Source: Chloropicon primus (Eukaryota > Chlorophyta > Chloropicophyceae > Chloropicales > Chloropicaceae). Taken from it: DNA of 64,000 bases. Under the pieces are notes generated by a model that saw only the letters and a list, made by a program, of their open reading frames with translations, searched no databases and was not told where the DNA came from. Below, one piece after another: positions 1 through 10,204 of the stretch. Position 1 is the first letter of the stretch. Each line of letters opens with the position of its first letter. The position numbers were made by a program, and so were the translations under genes. Where the stretch lies: contig CP060755.1 of the NCBI GenBank assembly GCA_023205875.1, positions 434,001 to 498,000 of the forward strand, in the 5' to 3' direction.

Positions 1-355
1 GCTCCTCGGAGACCTCCCTGTCCCCGCCCAAGACCTCTGTCATGGACTCCAGGGCCTCGCGCTCCAACCGGTGCTTCTCCTCCTTGGGGACGTTGTCCGA
101 GGGGGCGATGTCCCCCGCGATGGCCTCCGCGATGTCGTGCGCGATCGCCAGCTTGATGCACTTGTTTCTGTCGAGCTTGCCGCCGTCGTCCCCGGCGATC
201 ATGGCCATCACGCTCATCCTGTACATGTGGTCCGCGATGCTCTCCGGGCCGCGAACTCCCTTGCGAACCCACCCGGTCCTCTTCGTGGCCTTCAAGTTTT
301 GCAGAATCCGCAAGAAGTCGATCGCCCTCTTGGGCTCCACGCCGGGCTTCTTCAT
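1..355 (-). CDS. HDDC2: HDDC2-type HD-domain 5'-nucleotidase, partial
   Basis: This is the 5' part of a gene that runs off the left edge; 118 codons are visible. It reads MKKPGVEPKRAIDFL..., closely matching the start of human HDDC2 (YfbR-type HD-domain 5'-deoxynucleotidase): RTGWV at residues 26-30, PESIADHMYRM around 37-47, AIAHDIAEAIAGDIAP at 70-85, then an SDNVPKEEKHR stretch. The HD metal ligands His43 and His73-Asp74 are present. The family removes phosphate from deoxynucleoside monophosphates in nucleotide salvage. No transit peptide is evident, so a cytosolic location is inferred. The ATG at 353-355 is the natural start because it gives the family length at the N-terminus. It is divergent from PsaF, so the two genes share an upstream region. 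The C-terminal part cannot be judged. Confidence 0.88.
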   Translation of the reverse strand, partial: MKKPGVEPKRAIDFLRILQNLKATKRTGWVRKGVRGPESIADHMYRMSVMAMIAGDDGGKLDRNKCIKLAIAHDIAEAIAGDIAPSDNVPKEEKHRLEREALESMTEVLGGDREVSEE

Positions 356-798
356 CTTACCGCTTCCGATTGCGAGAGAGCAAGGACACCCCACAGGCGG
401 CACTCGGTTCCCTCCCTCCCCGTCCTGTCAGAGAGAGAGACACACACACATAGAGAGAGATCAGAATTCAGTGCTCAAATCCTCAATACCTCGTCATTCC
501 TTTCGAGCGAGAGGTCGTTGGAAAGCCCCCGAACAACAAGACGCATCCTTCACCCCCAACCCCCAACCTGTTCCTCCCCCCTCACTCGCGTACCTCGGTT
601 CCCTCGTCTGTTCTTCGGTTCTTGGTTCCCTGGGTCGTCTGCCCTCCTGATTTTGATTGCACTGTTATTTGACCTTTACACTAGGTGTTCGAGAGAGATC
701 TCATTGGTGGAGATCTGGAAAGATAAGACGAGCGGAGAGCGCGCGCGACGAGGAGAGAGGAGAGGAAGAGAGAGAGAGAGAGGAGAAGGAGAAGGAGT
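356..798. other. divergent intergenic region, HDDC2/PsaF
   Basis: No gene is seen here. The stretch is pyrimidine-rich and holds short CA and GA microsatellites (about 430-455 and 760-790). It must contain the promoters and 5' leaders of HDDC2 (left) and PsaF (right). No clear TATA box stands out. Confidence 0.6.
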
Positions 799-1727
799 AT
801 GCAGTGTTTGAGAGTGAAGTCCACCACCACCTCCAGGGTGGGACAAGCGGCGGCGTCCACCCGTAGGACGACCCAAGTTGTGAGGGCCCAGAGGACGAAC
901 CAGGAAAACAAGGTGAGTGATGCGAGGCGAGGCCGTGGCGTGTGGAGAGGGAGGAGGAAGGGGAGGCTTCACGCGGACCCGTCGTCGTGATGGTCTCTCC
1001 CTCCCCCCTCTCTCTTTCTCGGGGGTGGCAAGTGTTCGGGGGACTGACTCTTCCCTCTTCCCTTCCCTCTTCTCTTCTGTTTCTGCTTGCTCGTCGTGCT
1101 TGTGTTTTCCCATGGCCTGGCCAGCCCCACCAGAACGAATGGGTGACCAAGGGGGCGAAGACCCTCGCCGCCGTGGCCCTCGCCGCGACGATTAGCGTTG
1201 CCAATGTCGAGGAGGCCCAGGCCAAGAAGGACATCTCGGGCTTGACGCCCTGCGCCAAATCCAAGCCTTACGCCAAGAGGCAGAAGCAGGAGATCAAGGC
1301 GCTGGAGAAGAGGCTCAAGAAGTACGAGGAGGGAAGCGCCGGCGAGGCGGCCATCAAGGACAGTATCAAAAAGACCAAGAAGCGCTTCAAGATGTACGGA
1401 GACACCGGCGTGCTCTGCGGCAAGGACGGGTACCCTCACCTCATCGCGGACCCCGGTTTCGCCTTGCAGTACGGCCACACGGGAGAGATCCTGGTGCCAA
1501 CCTTCGGGTTCGTCTACATCGCGGGCTTGATCGGGTACGCTGGAAGGACCTACCTCAACTCCCTCAAGGGGGACGCCAAGCCGCAGACCGGAGAGATCAT
1601 CATCGACGTCCCAAAGGCTTTGGACATGTTCTTGCAGGCCACGCTCTGGCCCGTCAAGACCTACACCGAGCTCAGGAACAACACGCTCTTGGCCGCCAAG
1701 GAGGACGTGACCGTCTCTCCAAGGTAA
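799..1727 (+). CDS. PSAF: photosystem I subunit III (PsaF) precursor
   Basis: PsaF is the lumen-exposed photosystem I subunit that docks plastocyanin or cytochrome c6. Exon 1 is 799-912, the intron 913-1124 (GTGAGT donor, CTGAC branch-like site at 1044-1048, first downstream AG as acceptor), and exon 2 is 1125-1727, giving 238 aa. A second acceptor at 1133 would remove three residues. The precursor has a basic stroma-targeting part followed by a hydrophobic lumen-transfer segment (LAAVALAATISVA) ending in AQA; the mature protein starts near KKDISGLTPC. Diagnostic family stretches follow: KKTKKRF, LLCG-like VLCGKDGYPHLI, the membrane helix FGFVYIAGLIGYAGRTYL and the C-terminal EIIIDVP. Nuclear coding with a bipartite transit peptide is the green-lineage arrangement. 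It converges on CTF18, with 175 bp between the stops. Confidence 0.95.
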
Positions 1728-1902
1728 GGTGAGAGCCGAACCGGGGTGGGCGGGCTTCGCCAGATTGGATTGAAATCGCCGCAGAAATTGTGGGAGTAAT
1801 GGGAACTTGGAGGGTTGCTCTCACAAGTAAACGCGCGGCATAAACGCTTCTTTCTTTGTTTCACAACAGATGGATTAGTATATACACTAAAAGAACAAAC
1901 AC

Positions 1903-4563
1903 CTAAACGAGCTCCTTGAGCACGACCCTTCTCTTGACGGCGTTGGTGACCCCCTCGTGGTACGTGTAAAGCATAGGGTAGGCAACCTCGCGGCAGATGG
2001 TCCCCCCCTTCTTGCCTCCCATCCTCCGCAGCTCCTGCTTGTTCTCCACGGCGGTCCTCATCTTGCTCAGCCAGTGCTCGTGGTGTTTCTTTCTCTCTTC
2101 TCCGCCCGAATTTTTGGAAGCGCTGTCCTTTGGCTTGCTCTTCACCTTGTCCTCGAGGGACTCCTTGACGCCAGCCTCCCTCTTGCTCCTAATTTTCCGT
2201 GTCTCTTGCTCGTACGTGATGATCTGCTTCACGGCGCTGTTCATGTAAATTTCATTGCTGGGCAACCCCTCGTACCTGTGGAACTTGTCGATCTCGGGCT
2301 GGAGGGAGTACGAAGTCCTTGACATGCGGAAGTTGCCATCCGAGTCACCCCCTTGCTTGTTCATTTTCAGGCTCAGGCCATAGGACACCAAGTGGTCCAC
2401 GATTCTCTTCAGGGTGACCCTCTCCTTCGCCCTCATCAACTCGGGGGCCACGGGCCTCAGCCCCCTGGGCACGAGGGATTTGCACAAATGAGGAATCACG
2501 TCCAGGACGGCCGTGGTCGTGTTCATGCCCGATTTGGCAGCAGGCTGCAAATTCGACATCCAGCTGTGCAGCACAGACTCTTGGACACGGTGCTGGTACC
2601 TGGCGTTACCGTCCACTTTAGCCCAGGTGAGCTGCGGCCTCCCGGGGGCCGAGGCCAAAGTGTTGAGGGCGATCGGGGCCGCGACTCTGAACTTGTTTAG
2701 TGAGAAGTCGTTCAGGTCACTGATGCCCTTTGACATCTCATCCGCGAAAACGAACCATTCGGCGGCCTGGCTTGTCTTGACCAAGTTGATGTCCTGGTAC
2801 TTGACATTTGAGAGGTTCTCGAAGCAAGATGTCAGAAGAAGGTCCGTCTCACCAAAGTTCATCAACTTTTGATAGAACTGGGTCACTCTCTGCCTCTTCT
2901 TGCTTGCCCCTCCTTTCGCCTCAAAAGAGGCACGTGGCACAGAAGTAGACGGGCCTCCGTCCGCCTCGCCGAGCTTGCTGTTGGTGTTGAAGACGCTTTC
3001 CATCACGTGGAACACGTTGTCAACCTTGTCCTTGGCCCCAATGCCCATCGCGTGCAGAGATGACATCGAGAGCTTCTGTTGCTGCCTTTGCAGGAATTCA
3101 AGGGTGTTCAGGCAGCTCCTTATGTCCCCATCTGATTTCTGGCTAAGGATTCCAAGGGCATTGCCTTCGGCCTCAATCTTCTCCAGCTGGCAAATTCTCC
3201 GCAACCTCGCACTGATTTTCCTGGAATCTGGTTTCTTGAAGTGGAATATCCTTGCCACGTCCCTCAAAGGCCTAAGGGCGTTGGCGTATAGGTCGTTACA
3301 GATGCAGATGACTGGCCGAGTCAGAATATCTGCCTTCTTTCCCTTCCCCTTTCTTCTGCTGGAACCCTCCCCCTCGACAACACCTGCTGCGGTGGAGGCA
3401 TCCGACCTCTTGGCGTTGATGAGCTGCACTAGCATGTTTATCGCGCCCTTTCCATCCGATCCACCCATGGCCCCATCAATCTCATCGATTACCAGGCAGG
3501 TTGGCCTACCGTCCTTCATGCTCTGCATTTGCATGGCGTCCATGATCTTCTTGTTCAGGGCTCCAGCGTTCCTGTCGTCGCTCGCGTTGACTTCCACAGT
3601 CCTATAGCCGCACTGCTTCGCGGCAATATGGGCCAGCGTGGTCTTTCCAAAGCCAGGAGGGCCGCAAAACAACAAAACTTTCTGGGAAGGCCTGCCGTCC
3701 TTGTCCAGCGCCTCGTTGGTGTACGCGTTTCCCGCCCGGCTGCTTTTCTTCTTGTCGTTTCCCGTTTTCAGCCACTCATTCTTTGAGAGGAACGAACCTG
3801 CCTCCTCCCTCTTCGGCTTGGCAGGCTTCACCTGCTCCTTGCCGAACACATAGTGATCCCAGAGCTTGAGCCAGCGGACGACCTCACGGTTGGTCTGCTC
3901 GTCGCTCAGCAGCTCTATGAATCTCCGAGGAGCGTACTTGGAAACCAGAAGCTTCTCCCCGGCGACATCTGCCCTCTTGGCCTGGCTCAGGTCGGCACCG
4001 TCCACTGACTTGGAGAGGTTCTCTGATTCCTGAATGATCTTTTGGACGCGTTTCCTCTCGACCTGCTCTATCAGCTGTCGCACCGGGACCGCGAGGAAGC
4101 CTCCGGTCTTGCCTTTCCGCTTCCTGCCCGCGACCTGCTTCTTCTCTCGCTGTTCTCCGTTCACGGTGCAGTACACCCTCTTTCCTCCCTCCAAGGTGAC
4201 TGAGACGTGGTCGCGGCCCTCTGTCTGGTAAAGGTAGCGAACGGGCAGGAAGGACTCCTCCTCCTCCTCGCAGTCCTCGTCACTAGGATTGTCGTCGCCC
4301 TGAGTCGCAGCAAGCTCCTGAAGCTCGTTTTCCGTGAGTTCCGCTCTCTCCGTTTCAGGGTCCACCGATTGGCCCACGAGCTGCTCGAGCTCCTGCGTCA
4401 TCCCCAGAGACGCCGGAGCGGCCTCCCCTCCCCCGACCTTCCTCCTCTTCGGCGAGGTGCCCTTGCCACTCTTTTCCTCCTCTTCCAACTCCCCGAGCAA
4501 GTCCATCTGCTCCTCGAGCTCCATCTCCGCCTCCATATCAAGCATGTCGTCAAGGTCGTCCAT
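1903..4563 (-). CDS. CTF18: CTF18, large subunit of the alternative RFC clamp loader
   Basis: An intronless gene of 886 aa. Ctf18-RFC loads and unloads PCNA and links replication to sister-chromatid cohesion in the nucleus. An acidic N-terminus (about residues 1-120) precedes the clamp-loader signature KYAPRRFIELLSDEQTNREV, the Walker A motif GPPGFGKTT at about 299-307, Walker B LVIDEIDGA and the AAA+ sensor region VICICNDLYANALRPL. This order, the WLKLWD stretch and the C-terminal tail (YTYHEGVTNAVKRRVVLKEL), which in the family binds Dcc1-Ctf8, separate CTF18 from RFC1-5, ELG1 and RAD17. The length is close to the human protein (about 975 aa). The ATG at 4561-4563 is the first in frame, and a highly acidic start is normal for the family. 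Confidence 0.93.
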   Translation of the reverse strand: MDDLDDMLDMEAEMELEEQMDLLGELEEEEKSGKGTSPKRRKVGGGEAAPASLGMTQELEQLVGQSVDPETERAELTENELQELAATQGDDNPSDEDCEEEEESFLPVRYLYQTEGRDHVSVTLEGGKRVYCTVNGEQREKKQVAGRKRKGKTGGFLAVPVRQLIEQVERKRVQKIIQESENLSKSVDGADLSQAKRADVAGEKLLVSKYAPRRFIELLSDEQTNREVVRWLKLWDHYVFGKEQVKPAKPKREEAGSFLSKNEWLKTGNDKKKSSRAGNAYTNEALDKDGRPSQKVLLFCGPPGFGKTTLAHIAAKQCGYRTVEVNASDDRNAGALNKKIMDAMQMQSMKDGRPTCLVIDEIDGAMGGSDGKGAINMLVQLINAKRSDASTAAGVVEGEGSSRRKGKGKKADILTRPVICICNDLYANALRPLRDVARIFHFKKPDSRKISARLRRICQLEKIEAEGNALGILSQKSDGDIRSCLNTLEFLQRQQQKLSMSSLHAMGIGAKDKVDNVFHVMESVFNTNSKLGEADGGPSTSVPRASFEAKGGASKKRQRVTQFYQKLMNFGETDLLLTSCFENLSNVKYQDINLVKTSQAAEWFVFADEMSKGISDLNDFSLNKFRVAAPIALNTLASAPGRPQLTWAKVDGNARYQHRVQESVLHSWMSNLQPAAKSGMNTTTAVLDVIPHLCKSLVPRGLRPVAPELMRAKERVTLKRIVDHLVSYGLSLKMNKQGGDSDGNFRMSRTSYSLQPEIDKFHRYEGLPSNEIYMNSAVKQIITYEQETRKIRSKREAGVKESLEDKVKSKPKDSASKNSGGEERKKHHEHWLSKMRTAVENKQELRRMGGKKGGTICREVAYPMLYTYHEGVTNAVKRRVVLKELV

Positions 4564-5242
4564 CCTTACCCCTGTCCCGTCGCACCAGCCTCCTCTGTCA
4601 AACTACGGTGGAGTTGTCTGTCGGAGTCAGTACCTTTCGGTTTGCTGTTCAGTCTACTCAAAAAAACGAGCGCAAAGCTTGTCCACCGATGGGCCAAGCG
4701 AAACAAACGCACGCAGAGTCAACCCTTCGACCTGTTCAAGCCTCGTGCATCGCCTCGAGCCCCATTCACACCTCAAATCCCGTCCAAACGTACCTGATCA
4801 CGAAACCACAGAACAACATTCAGTACTTTCGTTCGTAAATCCTTCACTCCTTGGCCATTCCCTCCAACCAAGGGGTCGATCGAATCAGAGAGAGACAAGC
4901 CTTCGATGTATTTAAGCCTCGTGCATCACTTCGAGCCCCTGAACACCTCAAATCCCGTCCAAACGTACCTGATCGCGGGCGTCCTCGCCGTCTGCTCCTT
5001 CTCTCTGTTGAAAAATGAAAAAAATGAAAAAAATGGCGCGTCGAACTTTTCCGCTTCATATTTCCAAACGGGAATATCAGGTTTGCGCGCAACTTTCACA
5101 CTTGGTTCTGGTTTTCCGTTGGAGACATCGTACAGGAAAGCGACAGATTGTGGAGGACGCCAAAGGCGGAGTCTTGGGAGGGGGGAACTTGACAGAGGTT
5201 GTCGTGTTGGGCCCCTTGGAAGCGCGGTGGTGGTGGCGCACG
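4564..5242. other. divergent intergenic region with a long imperfect direct repeat
   Basis: No supported gene lies here. An open frame continues upstream of the next gene's chosen start (from an ATG at 5033), so its N-terminus may be longer. A segment of about 74 bp at 4726-4799 recurs at 4902-4974 with a few mismatches and a one-base gap; both copies hold the words AAGCCTCGTGCATC and AAATCCCGTCCAAACGTACC. Confidence 0.6.
4726..4974. repeat. imperfect direct repeat, two copies of about 74 bp
   Basis: Copy 1 is 4726-4799 and copy 2 is 4902-4974, offset by about 175 bp. The central part (CTCAAATCCCGTCCAAACG) is identical. It lies in the shared upstream region of CTF18 and the RPxS/TA gene and may be a duplicated promoter module. 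Confidence 0.75.
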
Positions 5243-6174
5243 ATGAAGGCGAAGGACAAGAAGATGGTAAAGGATCTAGGGGACGAGTCACCCTTCAAGG
5301 CCAAGGGGTATATGGTGGTCAAGCAGTGGAGCTTTGAGGACTCCAAGTTCAAGCGGGTGGCGAGGCCGGATATATACAAATCTAGCATGGTAAGGGGTCG
5401 CTTGGGGACCTTGTTCGAGCGGGTTTGCAGGGCTAGCGTTCGGGGATCGAGCGACTTTGGTGGCCTTGATCGAGGGTCCTGCTCTCTGTACTGACGTTGG
5501 TCTTGTGCGGCTCTCTTTCGCGTTCTCACGACGACGCGCCCGCAGAACAAGTCGTTTTACGAGGTCATAGTGGAGGAGAGAGAGCGAAAGAAGAAGGAGA
5601 AGGAGCTGCTGGAGCTCGAGAAGGCGGGGGACATGATGCACCTCTTCTCCTCGAAGGACGAGAATGGTGATATGTCGAGGCCTCACACGGCCATGCCGTC
5701 CCCGAGCTATATGCAGCCCACGGGACTCAACACAAAAGGTATACGCGTCCCTCCCCCCGTTTAGTCCCTGCTGGTAGGCTGGGCAGCGAGGCTGACAGTT
5801 TCTGCTCGTTCTCGTTTGGGTCCGCAGTTTGGAGCAAGAGGCCGTTCAGCGCGCGGTGCGAGAACCCTGGCCACCACACTCCGAGGAAACCATTTTTCAC
5901 AAAGGGCTCGAAGACACACACGTCCAAGTTCATGGACAAGGCGGAGGAAAGAATCGTGTACTTCCACGAGCTTGACAAGGAGTCCAAGGTCGTGCAATCG
6001 AGGCGCTTCATGCTGGAACGCGTGACGGGCACGAACAAAAATAGAACCCTCTCGAGGCCGCAGTCCGCGGACACTTGGCGCAGGCACCACTACCAGAGCA
6101 ACCGAACGAGGACCAAGCTGAGAGATATCCTCACAATCCAAGGCATGGAAATGAAGCACCAGCCTTCGTTTTGA
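5243..6174 (+). CDS. basic protein with RPxS/TA motifs, putative ciliary
   Basis: I do not recognise the family. Three exons are supported: 5243-5389, 5546-5738 and 5828-6174, giving 228 aa. Both introns have GTA donors, CTGAC sites (5491-5495 and 5792-5796) and GCAG acceptors. The protein is basic and mostly non-globular: FxVKQW-like and RPDIYKSS near the N-terminus, a charged helix with EERERKKKEKELLELEKAG, then three related motifs (MSRPHTAMPS, KRPFSARCE, LSRPQSADTW). Short RPxS/TA motifs recur in many ciliary and microtubule-associated proteins, so a ciliary role is inferred, helped by the next gene being the ciliary kinase MOK. The start is uncertain: the frame stays open upstream to an ATG at 5033, but the segment between looks less protein-like. 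Confidence 0.65.
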
Positions 6175-7377
6175 TTTTGTACTTTGGGTGCTGTGATGCG
6201 GGACACCACGCCGCCCAAAGTAACTTGTACATGAAGAGACCCCTTTGTAGTCTACCACACTTACTTGATACGACGCGGGGACCTTTGGGGTCGCGCTCAC
6301 CCGTGCCCCGATCCTTGGAAGGAGCACAAGCGGGGGCGCCCTGGATTGGTTCTCCTTCGCCCCTTCATCTCCTTCGGCCCCTTTCCCTCCGCCCTCGAGC
6401 CAAGCCTGGCTCCTCGCGCCCGAGCCTCCACTCCAATACCCTTCCCTTCTTCCGGCGACCCTGGCTCTGCTCTTGAACCCCGTTCCAGCAACACCGCCCT
6501 GTCCATTTGATCTGATGCGGATGCTCGTGTGCTCTTTGCTGACATGCATCGCCCCGACACCACCAACCACCATGTGCTGCCCCTCCCGTCCAGCCTGGCT
6601 CCTTCGTCGAGCCTCCTCCTCCTCCGGGTGTTGAACATTCCCCAACATTTCCCAGAATTAGTCAACAAATCGCTCTGGGTCTCAAGTCAAACCACTTGGC
6701 TTGGTGTAGAAAAAGGCATCTAAATTCGCTCCTCTTTTTCCTCTCCCGGATCGCGTGATGAGGTTCTAGTACCCGAGTTCGCGCCCGTGCTATTCCCTTG
6801 TTACTCCACTATCGGTGGTTGGATGGCACGGACAGAAATAACGATAACGTCTCCAAATACAAAATAGTTTACGATGTCCAAATCTTGGTCCAAGATTGAG
6901 TTGATGGTACGTCATTAAGAGAACTCTTTCGTTCGTTCTGTCCGGGAGAAGTTCGCGTTCCTGGACGTCTCGGTCCCATCTTAGGATGTGATTTCCGCGC
7001 GAAGGTCGAGTCGGGAAGGGGACGACTTGTTGGGAGAAGAGAGAGAGAGAGAGAGAGGAGACCCGCAGGGGAACAGACTCTTCTTGGAGGTGCAGAGGAG
7101 ACCGGGAGGGATATGTGTGTTAGGGAGAACGCGGTGTGAGGACTGGACCACGAGACGCTTGAGGACTCCTTGGGGGAGCGAGGGACCAGGAGGTGCTGGC
7201 TTGGGTTGTTCGACGGCGACGACGACGATGCAAGAGAGAACAGGCTGAAGGAAGGAAAGAGAGAGAGGAACATGGAACGCGTTTGAGGACCAAGAAGGAA
7301 ACCTATCTTTTAGGCGGGACAGCGTTCAGGGACATAGCGGAAAGACAACCAGGACTCGTTCTCAAGCCGACGACATC
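6175..7377. other. intergenic region with no supported gene
   Basis: About 1.2 kb between the RPxS/TA gene and MOK. Open frames on the minus strand (for example 5761-6648) have low-complexity composition and resemble no family. A GA microsatellite lies at about 7038-7058. It probably holds the 3' UTR of one gene and the promoter and 5' leader of MOK. Confidence 0.5.
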
Positions 7378-9192
7378 ATGCACAGTAAGTGGACTCGCCT
7401 CCTCGGTCCACGACTTTTTTTGGTTGGACCTCATTCCAGTCCATGACTTGGGTCGCTGACTCTCAGTCTTTTTCTTTCCCCGCGCTTCGCAGAATACCGC
7501 CTTTTGTCCAAGAAGGGCGAAGGGACCTTCTCGGAGGTGCTCAAGGCCCAGTGCATAAAGAACGGAAAGTACGTCGCTATCAAATGCATGAAGAACCACT
7601 TCGATAGCCTCGAGCAGGTGAACAACCTGAGAGAAATTCAGGCGCTTAGGCGTCTGTCGCCCAACCAGAACATCATCAAGCTCTTGGAGGTGCTGTACGA
7701 CCAGCCTACCGGAAGGCTCGCGCTAGTCTTCGAGTTGATGGACATGAACGTGTACGAAATGATAAAGGGCAGGAGGCACTACATCGCGGAGGAGAAGGTG
7801 AAGAACTACATGTACCAGCTCATCAAGGCCATGGATCACATGCACAGCAACGGAATCTTTCACAGGGACGTGAAGCCCGAGAACATTCTGATCATGGACG
7901 ACATGCTCAAGGTGGCCGACTTTGGAAGCTGCAGGGGGATCTACTCCAAGCAGCCGTACACGGAGTACATCAGTACGAGGTGGTACAGGGCGCCGGAGTG
8001 CATCCTCACGGACGGGTATTACACGTACAAGATGGACATGTGGGGGGTCGGATGCGTCTTCTTCGAGATCATGAGCCTCTACCCGCTGTTCCCGGGGACG
8101 AACGAATTGGATCAGATCGAAAAGATTCACAACATGTCAGGGACGCCGGCGCCAGAGGTGCTGGCAAAGATGAAGAGGCACTCGAACCAGCAGCACATAG
8201 ATTTCAACTTCCCTCACAAGGAAGGGTCGGGGATAGAGAAGCTCGTGCCCCACGTGAGCCAAGAGTGCTGCGACCTCCTCAACAAGCTTTTGGCCTACAA
8301 CCCGGACGAGAGGATCTCCGCGAGGCAGGCTCTGAAGCATCCGTACTTCCGCGAGTTCAGGGATAAAGAGAAGTGGGCTCAGAAACACAGCGAGAAGTCC
8401 TCGGACTCGAGAGAGTCGAGCCGAGTCAGGTACAACAGGGTGAACTTTGGGGCCTCGTCTTCCAACCAGGAGGACGAGAGCGACGACGCCGTGCATTCTC
8501 ACAGGACGCACCGCAGGAGGCACAGGCACAACAACAAGCTTGAGAGCGAGAACTCTGACAAGCACCTGCCGAGCATTAGAAAGAGGAAGGTCACTCAGCA
8601 GGAGCACCACGAGGAGGCCTCTGGCCATAATAGCTACCTTCGGAATCACGACAAGTATGGCAGCACCTACGGCGGCCTCTCCAAGGAGAACTCCCTGGCC
8701 TCGGTGTCCTCTGACATCCACTTGGACACGGATAGGGACGGCCCTTTCCAGTCCAACCTTCCTCCGATCGCTCCCAGCTTGAGCATGCACTCGATATCTG
8801 GGAGGGCCCTGGTGAAGCTCCATCCGACGAGGAACAAGGTCAAGGAGGTCCCCGGGCACTCGCTGTACCACAAGCACCTGGAGAAGAAGCACCTGGAGAG
8901 GAAGCTGGAGAAGAAGAACTTGGAGAAGCCCAACCGAGCGACTTACAACTTCCCCTCGGGCAGGGGTCATTACGGCCACAGCCAAGCTTACACCCGGATC
9001 AAGCATCACCACAAGAGAAAGACTGCGAGGGACAAGGAGCAGACCCTGCAGGTGACGGGCAAGGTGAAGTCCTCGAATCCTTCGCACAGCTACCACCACC
9101 ACCAGCAGCACGCCAAGGGAGGCTTGTCCCACACCAACGTCAAGTACATCAGCCCTTACTCCCGCAGGGCTCTGGGTCAAGCCAATCAGTAA
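7378..9192 (+). CDS. MOK: MOK, MAPK/MAK/MRK-overlapping protein kinase
   Basis: A CMGC serine/threonine kinase of the ciliary RCK group (MAK, ICK, MOK), which controls cilium length and intraflagellar transport. Exon 1 is only 7 nt (7378-7384, ATGCACA); the intron 7385-7492 has a GTAAGT donor and a CTGAC site at 7456-7460; exon 2 is 7493-9192. The join gives MHKYRLLSKKGEGTFSEV, matching human MOK MKNYKAIGKIGEGTFSEV. The protein is 568 aa. Kinase marks: Gly loop GEGTFSEV (11-18), Lys33, HRDVKPEN, DFG, activation loop with TEY followed by RWYRAPE. Identity to MOK is very high through EQVNNLREIQALRRL and CELMDMN-like stretches. The C-terminal 270 residues are basic, His- and Lys-rich and low complexity. 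A TGTAA lies at 9366-9370. Confidence 0.94.
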
Positions 9193-9667
9193 GAAGCATA
9201 CATTAGAAGCAGAGGTACTTCTGTCGTCTTGTCTGCCGGGCGCGTGCGGCCACCCCCACGCGCACACCAAGACGGCGTTCGCGCGCGCGCGCGTTGATGT
9301 TGCTCTGGGGCACTTTGCGGGGGAGGGTTTCATCTATTGTGTCTTAATGTGTAGTAACTTACTTTTGTAACATCCTCGGTAGTTTTTCTTTTCGTTTTGG
9401 CGTGTGCCTGGACAGCCCGAGGAGTGAGTAAGTCGTTCGAGAGTTCTCTCTAAAGTGATATCCTATTGCTTTACACGTATAACGCGTACTCGCGGCAATC
9501 GTCCCGCAAACGTATCTGTTGTGCGTGAACCAACCACGAGCAGCTTTTCTTCTCTTAATAGGTTTAGAGACGCAACGGGCAACGGTGTCGACAGGGGGCA
9601 AGAGCACGCTCCTCCCGCTCCCGCTCCCGCATTGTCCATTGGAGGGTTGTCTTGACCTCCCCCCCCT
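9193..9667. other. convergent intergenic region, MOK/RPS28
   Basis: The 3' UTRs of MOK and RPS28 meet here; no gene is seen. A CG-alternating run lies at about 9281-9294. Confidence 0.6.
9366..9370 (+). terminator. TGTAA polyadenylation-type signal of MOK
   Basis: TGTAA is the green-algal polyadenylation signal. It lies 174 nt after the MOK stop. Confidence 0.55.
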
Positions 9668-10204
9668 TTATCGGAGTCTCCTGGCCTCACGCTCGGACTC
9701 CAAGAGAGTGAGAATATCTCCCTCCCTGACTGGTCCCTTCACGTTACGCATGATGAGACGGTTCTGGTCATCCAAGAACTTCACGCGGACCTGGGTGACC
9801 TGTCCACGAGATCCGGTCCTTCCCATGACCTTGACTACGATAGCGAGCTTAAGAGGCGACTCCTGCGTTGTTTGTTTGTTTGTTTGTTTGAGAGAGAGAG
9901 AGAATCAAGAAAGAAGAAAGAAGAAGAGTTCGTCAGCGACCGACGATCGAGTCTCAAAGCCAAGAGACGTGGTCGAGCAGCAGCAGCAGCAGCAGCGACA
10001 ACAACAAGAACAACAACAAGGTGCGTCGTGTGTTGTTGTTGTGCAAACGCGTCGTGGAATCCCTCGTGGTCGTGTAGGGTCAAGAAGGAAAAGGTCTCTT
10101 TCCCACTCCACACTTCCTGACGACCGACGCGTGCAAGGTCTTGACGCCCTCGCCTTCCGGTGTGCGCTTTTCTCTCTCTCTCTCTCTCTCGTGCCACTTA
10201 CCAT
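9668..10204 (-). CDS. RPS28: cytosolic 40S ribosomal protein S28 (eS28)
   Basis: eS28 is a small-subunit protein near the mRNA exit channel. Exon 1 is the start codon alone (10202-10204). The 339-nt intron (9863-10201) begins GTAAGTG, carries a CTGAC site (complement of 9932-9936) and ends CAG. Exon 2 is 9668-9862. The 65-aa product reads [22 protein letters not shown]..., then [31 protein letters not shown] and [10 protein letters not shown]; the last 50 residues are nearly identical to plant S28. No other upstream ATG with a donor gives a sensible N-terminus, and MES- is what plant S28 starts with. The intron carries a CAG run and a purine-rich tract. Confidence 0.93.

Noticed and set aside
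5761-6648. Minus-strand frame of 295 codons downstream of the RPxS/TA gene
   Set aside because: Overlaps real coding sequence on the other strand and has low-complexity composition.
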